Part shown: positions 31,361 through 38,901 of the stretch, one piece after another
Layout of the letters: every line of letters begins with the position of its first letter
Position numbering within the stretch: position 1 is the first letter of the stretch
NCBI GenBank assembly: GCA_902764825.1
Contig: CACWXL010000003.1
Location: 310,001-374,000 of the forward strand
Length of the DNA stretch: 64,000 bases
Source of the DNA: Oscillospiraceae bacterium
Lineage (GTDB): Bacteria > Bacillota > Clostridia > Saccharofermentanales > Saccharofermentanaceae
Direction: 5' to 3'
Notes under the pieces: model-generated
What the model was told of the DNA's origin: nothing
Databases searched by the model: none
Seen by the model: only the letters and a program-made list of their open reading frames with translations
Made by a program: the position numbers and the translations under genes

Positions 31361-33727
31361 ATGAAAAAGATTTTATTCAGATTCGTTGCATTGGTTCTGG
31401 TTTTCGCAATGGCAATGTCTGTTGCATCATGCGGAAACGGCAAAAAGAAAAATGCAGAGATAATAAACGAAGCTGATCCGTGGTTTGACAGTGAAGTAAC
31501 TAAAATTGATCTGGGATTGGATACCACCAGGATGCTGGGCGGCTACCTGATCAACATGGCCGGTGCTGATGAAAAGAATATAGTGATCGTAGCAAGCGGT
31601 TCTTACAGAGCCGATGACGGATCGGACGACTATGATAAAGCCGAGAATTTTGTTCTTGTTTCCGTTTTCGATCAGGCAACCAAACAGGTAAAGAAAATAG
31701 ACCTTTCAAACGAATTTACAGCCACAGACTTTATTAATGATACATCATATAAAGACGGCATACTCTCGCTGACAATAAACCATTACGACCCCAAGACATT
31801 CAATTCGAATCTGCTGTTAACTGAGATCGATTTAGATTCAGGAAAGATCCTTAATTCAAAGGGAACAACCGATTTTACCTATTCCCGCCGCTTTAAACTG
31901 GGTGAATTTTTAATCGGAGCTTATTTATTTATCGATAACAATAACATTGGACGGTGCAAATTATACGTTCAATCTCCGGGCGAAGATAAACACACTACTA
32001 TTGAACTCAAAGAGGACGGTGTCAGCTATCAGTATATACCGTTCATTGTACCGATTAGCGAAAGCAAAGCTCTCGTTTGCGCTGTCACAGAAAAAGACAA
32101 CAGATACTATGAAGCAGATCTTAAAGAGAAAACTGTCAAAGCTTTGGACGCAAAAGATTATGAATGGCTGGATTTAGATGCTCTTGGTGATATTCATGAT
32201 GTTCATGCCGGAACAGACGGCAAATCTTACTTTACGACTTCGAACGGGATTTCGAAAATCGATCTGGAGAAAAAGACCATTGAAACATTCCTTGATTATA
32301 ACTGGACAGTAACAAACAGGGACTTGTTGGAATACATGGAGATCGTCAGTTGTGACGGCAATTCAGCAGTCGTTGCAGGTCAGAAAAGTCTCAGCTACGG
32401 AATGGCGCTTAATCCCACCAAAGATTCAAATGAATATTATGTAGTCAGCTTCAAAAAAGCAGAAAAGAATCCTAATGCGGGAAAGACCGTCTTAACGCTT
32501 TATGAAGCCGAGGACTTTGCATCAGACAAAGTAAACGAGGCTATACAGATATTTAACAGTTCGAACAGCAGCTGCTTTATCAAGGTAACGGATAAATACA
32601 AAGAAAACCGCTCCGTCCTTTCAAATGCTAAAAGTGATGATGAATACAGTAAAGCGCTTCTCAACGTGAAGAGCGATATGAGTAATCAGCTCACAATGGA
32701 TATCATTAACGGCACCGGCCCTGACATTTTCATCAGCACGAGTGATATCGGAGCTCTTAACAGCAGCAACTATCTTGCTGATCTGGCTCCTTATTTCAAG
32801 GATATGGATCCTTCTAAATACTTCACCAATATTGTTGAGGCATCAAAATATGACGGAAAACTGTATCAGATGCCTGTCTGTTTCAGACTTTACGGAATCA
32901 TGACTGAAGCAAAGTACAGTGGCAGCTCCGGTGTCGGATTTACTATTGAAGAGTATAAGGAGTTTCTAAAAGGTCCTTTAAATGGCACAGATGCTCTCAA
33001 TAAATCTCAGGCATATTATTTCACAGATCTTTTCACTTCCATGAGCGATGTATTTATAAAAAATGGTAAAGCGGATTTTACTTGCCCTGAGTTTTCTGAA
33101 CTTGCCGTTTTCGTAAAGGAGAATGTTCCGGAAAAACGTATTATTGCTGAAGACGATTCCGTGGCATCGGCAACGCATAGAACAGCTTCAGCCGGCACAT
33201 GCTATGGAATCGGTGATTGTTTCCGTGAACAATATCAATATAATGGGAACTTTGCACTTTTAGGGCTGCCTTCCTCAGATGGCCGGGGACCTGTGTTCGA
33301 AGCTTATACTTCTGTGGCTGTATCCTCCCAGTCAACAAATGTTGATGCATGTGTTGAGTTCATAAAGATCCTTTTGTCTGATGAGATCCAAAAAGGAATG
33401 GCGGAACAGGAACACCTGGTGTTGAACCGGAACGCATTTAGAGAAGCCGCTATGGAAGCGGCCGAATACCTTAACGGACCTGGCGGTAATTGGATCTTTG
33501 GCTATGATGTTGCGGTTTCAAACAGACCGATGACATTCTCTGAAAAGACTGTTAATGACTTCGAGAAGATAATCGACAGCTGCTCGAGAATTTATTCCGA
33601 AGATGCTGATATAAGCAAGATCCTTATTGAAGAGATGCCGGCATACTTCACGGGACAGAAGGATCTGGATTCAGTAATAGCGATTGTTCAAGACAGAGTG
33701 CAGAAAGTTTTGGATGAACGAGGATAG
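31361..33727 (+). CDS. Large solute-binding lipoprotein (copy 1)
   Basis: A 788-residue lipoprotein. Signal peptide MKKILFRFVALVLVFAM... with lipobox SVASC (C24). Residues about 45-395 are strand-rich with repeated D-G turns and look like a beta-propeller-like sensor domain. From about 390 (KNPNAGKTVLTLYEAED) the protein has the form of an ABC family-1 solute-binding protein, including GTGPDIFIS and LPSSDGRGPVF. The end YFTGQKDLDSVIAIV is shared with the paralogue at 38902-41238. No permease genes adjoin. Ligand is unknown, perhaps a carbohydrate. Upstream in-frame ATG codes exist; 31361 is chosen because a signal peptide begins there. Confidence 0.82.
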   Translation: MKKILFRFVALVLVFAMAMSVASCGNGKKKNAEIINEADPWFDSEVTKIDLGLDTTRMLGGYLINMAGADEKNIVIVASGSYRADDGSDDYDKAENFVLVSVFDQATKQVKKIDLSNEFTATDFINDTSYKDGILSLTINHYDPKTFNSNLLLTEIDLDSGKILNSKGTTDFTYSRRFKLGEFLIGAYLFIDNNNIGRCKLYVQSPGEDKHTTIELKEDGVSYQYIPFIVPISESKALVCAVTEKDNRYYEADLKEKTVKALDAKDYEWLDLDALGDIHDVHAGTDGKSYFTTSNGISKIDLEKKTIETFLDYNWTVTNRDLLEYMEIVSCDGNSAVVAGQKSLSYGMALNPTKDSNEYYVVSFKKAEKNPNAGKTVLTLYEAEDFASDKVNEAIQIFNSSNSSCFIKVTDKYKENRSVLSNAKSDDEYSKALLNVKSDMSNQLTMDIINGTGPDIFISTSDIGALNSSNYLADLAPYFKDMDPSKYFTNIVEASKYDGKLYQMPVCFRLYGIMTEAKYSGSSGVGFTIEEYKEFLKGPLNGTDALNKSQAYYFTDLFTSMSDVFIKNGKADFTCPEFSELAVFVKENVPEKRIIAEDDSVASATHRTASAGTCYGIGDCFREQYQYNGNFALLGLPSSDGRGPVFEAYTSVAVSSQSTNVDACVEFIKILLSDEIQKGMAEQEHLVLNRNAFREAAMEAAEYLNGPGGNWIFGYDVAVSNRPMTFSEKTVNDFEKIIDSCSRIYSEDADISKILIEEMPAYFTGQKDLDSVIAIVQDRVQKVLDERG

Positions 33728-33804
33728 CTGAAAGAGGCAATGATTGACTTTTTTATGGGATATCAAGGATTTAAATGCTTGAATTTGATGATTGGGGATA
33801 ACGA

Positions 33805-33935
33805 ATGGATGTAATTGTTATTAACGGGCAATGGAAATTGGCAAAACAACGGTAGGGACATATATTGCGGATTCAAATCCCGGTACTGCATTCATTGACG
33901 GTGACTGGTGCATGGATCTTTATGGTTATGAATAG
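33805..33935 (+). pseudogene. Remnant of a P-loop nucleotide kinase
   Basis: Starting at ATG 33805 the frame gives MDVIVING and then runs to a stop; shifting frame by one after about 33828 gives MEIGKTTVGTYIADSNPGTAFIDGDWCMDL-like sequence, split here into MEIGKTTVG and AFIDGDWCMDL. Together these are the Walker A region (ING.M.IGKTT) and the DGDW motif of AAA_33/kinase-type proteins. The rest of the gene is absent. A one-base frameshift plus 3' truncation makes it a decayed fragment. Confidence 0.75.
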
Positions 33936-33948
33936 TTAGGGGACAGGA

Positions 33949-34551
33949 ATGTTTTCAAGAAAAAACAGATGTTTCGACACAAAGCATAATAAATTGAAAG
34001 CGTTTTTACTCGGCTCCTTTTTAGCCGTTGCTACAGCATTCGTATATGTCATTAGATATATGATTTTTCCATTTAAAGAAATAAGTCTTGATCTTATTCT
34101 TCTTATTGGAGTGCCACTGGTATTTCTTTGTGCATTCTTCGGCGGTCTGAAATACCTTCGAGGTGCTGTTAATACAAGGATAGAGATAACGGAAAAAGCA
34201 ATGAACATAACTGTCGGAAAAAGTGTTCAGAACTTTAACATCAAGGATTTCGTTGGATTCCTGCCTGTGAATGAATATGAGTATTTCGACAGCCCAAAGT
34301 TCCTTGTTTTTAAGCATGGTGCAGATAATAACTCAAGATCTTTCCTTTTACCGGGAATGACTGATGAACACTATTCTTATGTATTGTTGTGTGGTGTTAA
34401 CAACAGGCAGTATAAGAAACTGATGATCTGGTTACCTTCGATATTGAAAGACATGAATATAGAAATAGATAAGAATTGTAAGACTGATTACCAGCCTTTA
34501 AGCTATGAGAAGCTTATGGAAGAGTATTCTCATTCTACAGGCATGGTATAA
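33949..34551 (+). CDS. Membrane protein, unknown
   Basis: A 200-residue protein with a basic N-terminus and two hydrophobic helices (about 20-40 and 45-70, including LLIGVPLVFLCAFFGGL), then a cytoplasmic domain with strands (RIEITEKAMNITVGKSVQNF, PH-like pattern). The layout of two helices plus a bPH-like domain is common in Firmicutes, but I cannot fix a family. The ATG has GTTAGGGGACAGG upstream. Confidence 0.6.
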   Translation: MFSRKNRCFDTKHNKLKAFLLGSFLAVATAFVYVIRYMIFPFKEISLDLILLIGVPLVFLCAFFGGLKYLRGAVNTRIEITEKAMNITVGKSVQNFNIKDFVGFLPVNEYEYFDSPKFLVFKHGADNNSRSFLLPGMTDEHYSYVLLCGVNNRQYKKLMIWLPSILKDMNIEIDKNCKTDYQPLSYEKLMEEYSHSTGMV

Positions 34552-34623
34552 TTCCTTTTGAGTGCTGAAAACCATTGAATAAGATAATCAACAGAACAAT
34601 ACGTTAAGAGATTGGGGATGAAT

Positions 34624-35028
34624 ATGAAGTATTACAGAGTACACATGAAAGACTGTGCTTACATCACTAAGCAGCCCAGGGGCATCTTTACGGCTGTAGG
34701 AAGGCTCGTATCAAGCAAGACGTTGACTGAAGACGAGGAGAAGGAATACTGGCGCAACAGAGAGTATTTCGAAAGGGTTTTGCCTGTTCCTCCGCTTTAT
34801 GAGAATAATAATCCTGACGGTGCAATCACATGGTTCAAGAACAATGACGAAGCAAAGAAAATCTGGGATCAGATGACGTTCTACCGTGAGATGTGTAACA
34901 AGTATGGGATAAAGCTCTATGTTTCCGAATGCGATGAGATCCCGGGTGAGCTTGTTTACGAGGATGCATTTCAGATAGCCGTTAAGAATCAGCCTGAAGA
35001 CGCTGAGATAATCACCAAGGAACTTTGA
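34624..35028 (+). CDS. Hypothetical protein
   Basis: A 134-residue soluble protein. Tyr, Trp and Glu residues are frequent (EEKEYWRNREYFERVLPVPPLYENN). No recognised domain. The ATG at 34624 has GGGG about eight bases upstream; an in-frame TTG at 34612 is less likely. It precedes the acetyltransferase and methyltransferase genes and may be in one operon with them. Confidence 0.55.
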   Translation: MKYYRVHMKDCAYITKQPRGIFTAVGRLVSSKTLTEDEEKEYWRNREYFERVLPVPPLYENNNPDGAITWFKNNDEAKKIWDQMTFYREMCNKYGIKLYVSECDEIPGELVYEDAFQIAVKNQPEDAEIITKEL

Positions 35029-35057
35029 TCTGCAGAATTATAAAGGGAAATTCATGT

Positions 35058-35771
35058 ATGGAAACTAATGATATCTATGAGGTATGGAATAAAGAGACGG
35101 CGGGGGTGTTATCTGTAAAGCCGCTTATACTTAAAGCATGCGAGGCGGGAATGATCGGGCAGGCTGTTTCCTTCCCCGGCGGCTGCATATATAAGTCCAT
35201 GTTTACGTATCTGTGCGGAATACCGGACAGTGATTTTCTGGCGGAACATAAGGATCTGCTGTATGAGTCCAGACTCGTATGCATGAGCGATGAATGGGCT
35301 GAATATATCAGAAAGCTGCCTGCTAAGTTTATTCTCAGAAGAGAGCTCATGGAGCCGTTTTGTTCCGGATCTTCCAAGATCTTGAATGAACTGCCGGAAG
35401 GGTGCAGCTTGAGCCCCTTTACAGAAGAGATCTTCGATATGCATCCTTTCGATCACGGACGGAGTTATTCAGACTATCAGGAGTTTGCGAAAAAAGGAGC
35501 CGGTGCTGCGGTAATGTATAACGGACAGGTCGTATCGGCAGCTTCGAGCTTTATATCTTTTGAAGACCATGTGGAACTGGACGTTTTCACTGAACCGGAG
35601 CACAGGCATAAAGGTCTTGCAGATCATTGTGTTTTCGAGATGCTGAAGCAATGCAGGAGCAAGGGCCTTACTGTGCACTGGGATGCTCAGAACCGTATGT
35701 CATCTAAGATGGCTGTAAGTCACGGCTTTGTGCCCGTAACCGATTATGCCGTATACTGGCTGGAAGGTTGA
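35058..35771 (+). CDS. GNAT-family N-acetyltransferase
   Basis: A 237-residue protein. The C-terminal half has the GNAT fold: VVSAASSFISFEDHVELDVF (strands), EPEHRHKGLADHCVFEML (acetyl-CoA loop R-H-K-G-L-A) and VHWDAQNRMSSKMAVSHGFVPV. The sequence resembles PF12746-type GNAT proteins with a longer N-terminal domain. Substrate unknown. The ATG at 35058 follows AAAGGGA; an upstream ATG at 35025 overlaps the preceding stop. The stop overlaps the next gene's region by three bases. Confidence 0.82.
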   Translation: METNDIYEVWNKETAGVLSVKPLILKACEAGMIGQAVSFPGGCIYKSMFTYLCGIPDSDFLAEHKDLLYESRLVCMSDEWAEYIRKLPAKFILRRELMEPFCSGSSKILNELPEGCSLSPFTEEIFDMHPFDHGRSYSDYQEFAKKGAGAAVMYNGQVVSAASSFISFEDHVELDVFTEPEHRHKGLADHCVFEMLKQCRSKGLTVHWDAQNRMSSKMAVSHGFVPVTDYAVYWLEG

Positions 35772-35773
35772 TC

Positions 35774-36511
35774 ATGTCTGATGCTATAAAGAATTACCGT
35801 AGTATGGTTGACCAGCCGTGGGGCAGGATGTTCTATGAGCTGATCTATAAACAGTTGGATGTATCTGACAGTAAGAAGCTGAAGATCCTTGATTTTGGTG
35901 CGGGATTCTGTATCACGGCAGATCATTATGCGAAGTCTCATGATGTTACCGCTGTAGAACCGAACGCTGAGATGCGTGCTCTTCGCGTTGGGGACGATGC
36001 GTATACTCTGGTCGGTGCCGGAATAGATTATCTCCGGGATCTGGATGACGATTCCATGGACCTGGTTATTTGCCATAATGTTCTGGAGTATGCAGATGAC
36101 AAAGAAGCTATTTTAAAGCACCTGGTAAGGGTGACAAAGCCGGGCGGCATATTATCGGTCGTGAAGCACAATCTTTACGGAAGGGTTATGGCTACCGCCG
36201 TAATGTCTGATGATCCCAAGACTGCATTAAGCCTTTTGGATCAGGGAGCTGAGAACAGCATGTTCGGGAAAAGGGACGTGTACAGCAATGAGTGGATTAC
36301 AGACATTCTTAAAGACAGAATGACGCTTACAGGTACATATGGAATAAGGACATTCTTTGGTTTATCCTCAAATAACGACATCAAGTACACCGATGAATGG
36401 TATCAGTCTATGCTTGAACTGGAGACTAAGGCCTGCAGTATGGATGAATACAGGAAAGTGGCCTTCTTTAATCATTTGATCTTTGCGAAAAAACAGAATG
36501 CAGAGATGTGA
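35774..36511 (+). CDS. Class I SAM-dependent methyltransferase
   Basis: A 245-residue protein with SAM motif I ILDFGAGFCITADHYA (about 38-53), motif II VEPNAEM, and the late motif LVRVTKPGGILSVVKHN, typical of Methyltransf_11/25 enzymes. It has a distinct C-terminal domain from residue 140 with SSNNDIKYTDEWYQSMLELE. Substrate not evident. It starts two bases after the acetyltransferase stop, so translational coupling is likely; the pair may modify one small molecule. Convergent with the HTH gene, two bases apart. Confidence 0.83.
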   Translation: MSDAIKNYRSMVDQPWGRMFYELIYKQLDVSDSKKLKILDFGAGFCITADHYAKSHDVTAVEPNAEMRALRVGDDAYTLVGAGIDYLRDLDDDSMDLVICHNVLEYADDKEAILKHLVRVTKPGGILSVVKHNLYGRVMATAVMSDDPKTALSLLDQGAENSMFGKRDVYSNEWITDILKDRMTLTGTYGIRTFFGLSSNNDIKYTDEWYQSMLELETKACSMDEYRKVAFFNHLIFAKKQNAEM

Positions 36512-36513
36512 CT

Positions 36514-37209
36514 TTATGCTTTCTTTCCGGATCCCGGTCTGCCTTTGCATCGCGCGATCAGCTCATCCGTATCTCTGTAGCCGCGGATCTTCTCAAATTC
36601 GTTCAGGGCACTCTTGTAGGATCTGTTATTAAAGAAATGCTTTCCTCTGCAGTAGGCTTCAAACCGCTTAACGTTTGCAAGGCCCTCGTTGCAGAACTTA
36701 ATAAGATCGGAAGAGACCACATCGTTAAATCTGTTGCATTCTTCTGTTGCCTGATTGAAGAGGAGCTTTGCCTCATCAGCCGCAGCAAGCGTTGTCCTGT
36801 TGTTCAGGATAGTATTAGCCTTTTTAATTGACGTGATTATGCGGTTGTACTTTACATAACCCGGATACAGGTCGATGATGGCACGCTTTTTACCGCAGTT
36901 TGCACATGTGCATGTGCCGTCAAAATGATTATGGATAAGTTCTCCGCCGCACATCTTGCAGTTTGCCGGGAGCTCGTCTGATGCGGGAGCCTCAGGCGCA
37001 ATCTCTACCTCTTTTTCCAATAACGTATCAACGGAGACTTCATAAAACTCCGCAATTCTTTTGATCAGGAATTTATCCGGGTATGCGCGGCAGGCCTCCC
37101 ATTTATAGACCATGATGTCCGGAACGCCCAAAGAAGCAGCCACGGCCTCCTGAGTGAGCGAGTATTTCTCTCTTAACCTCTTCATGTTCTCGGCAAGAAT
37201 GGTATCCAT
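36514..37209 (-). CDS. HTH (XRE) regulator with zinc-ribbon and helical repeat region
   Basis: A 231-residue protein. The N-terminal Cro/C1-type HTH (SLTQEAVAASLGVPDIMVYKWEACRAYPD) is followed by an acidic linker, a CxxC...CxxC zinc ribbon (CKMCGGELIHNHFDGTCTCANCG, about 85-107) and a helical C-terminal part with a tetratricopeptide-like stretch (FFNNRSYKSALNEFEKIRGYRDTDEL). Probable target is its own neighbourhood. It is the last gene of the minus-strand block with DUF4003 and a TerB-like gene; the 73-base gap leaves co-transcription open. Confidence 0.8.
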   Translation of the reverse strand: MDTILAENMKRLREKYSLTQEAVAASLGVPDIMVYKWEACRAYPDKFLIKRIAEFYEVSVDTLLEKEVEIAPEAPASDELPANCKMCGGELIHNHFDGTCTCANCGKKRAIIDLYPGYVKYNRIITSIKKANTILNNRTTLAAADEAKLLFNQATEECNRFNDVVSSDLIKFCNEGLANVKRFEAYCRGKHFFNNRSYKSALNEFEKIRGYRDTDELIARCKGRPGSGKKA

Positions 37210-37282
37210 AGCAAGATCTCCTATCCTCTATATTCTTTCCATATAATAGCGAAAAAAGTGTTTGATTTAAACAGTAATCGGA

Positions 37283-38314
37283 TCAGGAAGGCTTATTCTC
37301 ATCTTCTTCATCTTTTTTGCCGGCTGCGGGAATTGCCGATGAGGCAATATTTACGGCAATGGATATCGCCGATGCGATCTGCTTGGATATTACAGTAGTC
37401 AGAGCATTGCTGATTATGGAATTGCTTATAACGGCAGACCGCATTCCGTATGTCTCGGCAACGAGCATCGAAGCGTACATCATGCGTTTTTGTCTGTCCA
37501 TCTCATCGGCCTTGAATCCCTTAAGATCTTTGAGGCGCACTTCAGCTTCCAATACTTCATTGACTAATGTGTCAGTATCGGTATTGACGTTGATCAATGA
37601 ACCGAGAACGATAAAATCACTGCCGTTACCAAACTTGGCTTTGCGGTCTGTAAAAGTATTGAAGAGTCTTACGACCTTATCGCATTTATCCTTGGTGTCT
37701 CCGTAAGAGATCGCGAGCACTTCGCTTATCCCCTGAACGGCGTCTGAAGATGCCTTGACCTTACATGTGTTCTTAAGATAATCATATGCTTCTTCGATAT
37801 CTTTCACGATAGTATCGGCGCTCTTGTCGGTAAGGGCGAGAAACATAATGAATGAAGTGTCATCGGCAGATGTCAGAACAGGATGAGCTTTGTCCATGAG
37901 AGTTCTTATCTGGTCTGCCTTGGCGATCAGGTCATCTGCTTCGTCCTGCCTTCCGAGATCACAGATGAGAACGGCAGAAAGAGCCATGTACGAGTTCTCG
38001 AGTTTAGTTCCCTTGTGGATCTTCTTATAGACTTCCGAGACGTTCTTGATGTATTTCTCCGGATCATCGGACAGTGCCATCTTACTTAAGATGACAAGTT
38101 CGGGATTTGCCCTGAGATTTGATAAAAGACCGGTATTCTTCTCCAGGATCTTTTTGCATTCCTTAAGTCTTTGGGTATCGGCTTCTTTATCTTCCGAAGT
38201 GAATATAAGGCTTGCCATCAGAGCCAGAAGCTTGTCATTTAAGAAGTATTTCCTGTGGATTTCTGAGCAGTTCCTTATAAGAAGATCGCACTTTTGATCT
38301 AACGCATTGTTCAT
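37283..38314 (-). CDS. DUF4003 family protein
   Basis: A 343-residue, almost all-helical soluble protein. The DUF4003 features are LMASLIFTSEDKEAD, NPELVILSKMALSDDPEKYIKNVSEVYKKI and HPVLTSADD in the N-terminal two thirds; the C-terminus is alanine/serine-rich and hydrophobic (SKQIASAISIAVNIASSAIPA) followed by an acidic tail. That hydrophobic stretch could insert into or lie on a membrane. Function not known. Twenty bases downstream of the TerB-like gene, so one operon. Family call from recalled sequence features. Confidence 0.72.
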   Translation of the reverse strand: MNNALDQKCDLLIRNCSEIHRKYFLNDKLLALMASLIFTSEDKEADTQRLKECKKILEKNTGLLSNLRANPELVILSKMALSDDPEKYIKNVSEVYKKIHKGTKLENSYMALSAVLICDLGRQDEADDLIAKADQIRTLMDKAHPVLTSADDTSFIMFLALTDKSADTIVKDIEEAYDYLKNTCKVKASSDAVQGISEVLAISYGDTKDKCDKVVRLFNTFTDRKAKFGNGSDFIVLGSLINVNTDTDTLVNEVLEAEVRLKDLKGFKADEMDRQKRMMYASMLVAETYGMRSAVISNSIISNALTTVISKQIASAISIAVNIASSAIPAAGKKDEEDENKPS

Positions 38315-38334
38315 GTATTAATCACCCTTTAGGC

Positions 38335-38736
38335 TCACGAATTAAACAGATCTCCGAGTTTTCTGTATGTATCGAAGATAGTCTTTACGCTTTCCTCGAG
38401 TGTTTCCCTGACGTCATCAGTTAATAAAAGGGCAAGGCAGACTTCATCAAGGATCTGCTTTTCCCTGTCATCAAATGCGGTATCGGCATAAGCAACTCCG
38501 AAGAGCTCGAAATAAACGATCTTACGGTCCTTGGCGCTGCTGCCTCTTAAGGTGTCGAGCTCTTTTTTCAGATCGATCTCAGCTGCAGCAGGGTATTCAA
38601 ATCCCGTGCCCATCTCGTCGTTATACTGCTCGAGGATTGATTCTTCTTCTCTTGAGCTTCCGTCAGATGATGCAAGTAAATTAGCTATATTCCAAAAGGC
38701 TTTCTTCTCTTCGGGTGTTAATTGATCAAGTAACAT
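38335..38736 (-). CDS. TerB-like protein
   Basis: A 133-residue acidic helical protein. The pattern LLASSDGSSREEESILEQYNDE and VAYADTAFDDREKQILDEVC repeats the A-D-G..EE and A-D..(D/E) metal-acid signatures of the TerB (tellurite-resistance associated) fold. GGGATACAT precedes the ATG. First gene of a minus-strand block with DUF4003 and an HTH gene. Role unknown; TerB proteins associate with membrane stress complexes in other systems. Confidence 0.68.
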   Translation of the reverse strand: MLLDQLTPEEKKAFWNIANLLASSDGSSREEESILEQYNDEMGTGFEYPAAAEIDLKKELDTLRGSSAKDRKIVYFELFGVAYADTAFDDREKQILDEVCLALLLTDDVRETLEESVKTIFDTYRKLGDLFNS

Positions 38737-38901
38737 ATGTATCCCTTTCTTAATTAATAGATTCCGGATTCATTATAACAAATTGCGATGCTGATTATTA
38801 CGGAATCGTCGGATGCAGGGATACAAAGATAAGATGAATTTATGGAAAAAGTCTTTTCCGGCACATTAAATTAGTGCATAATTTGTTTGGGGAAAATTTA
38901 T

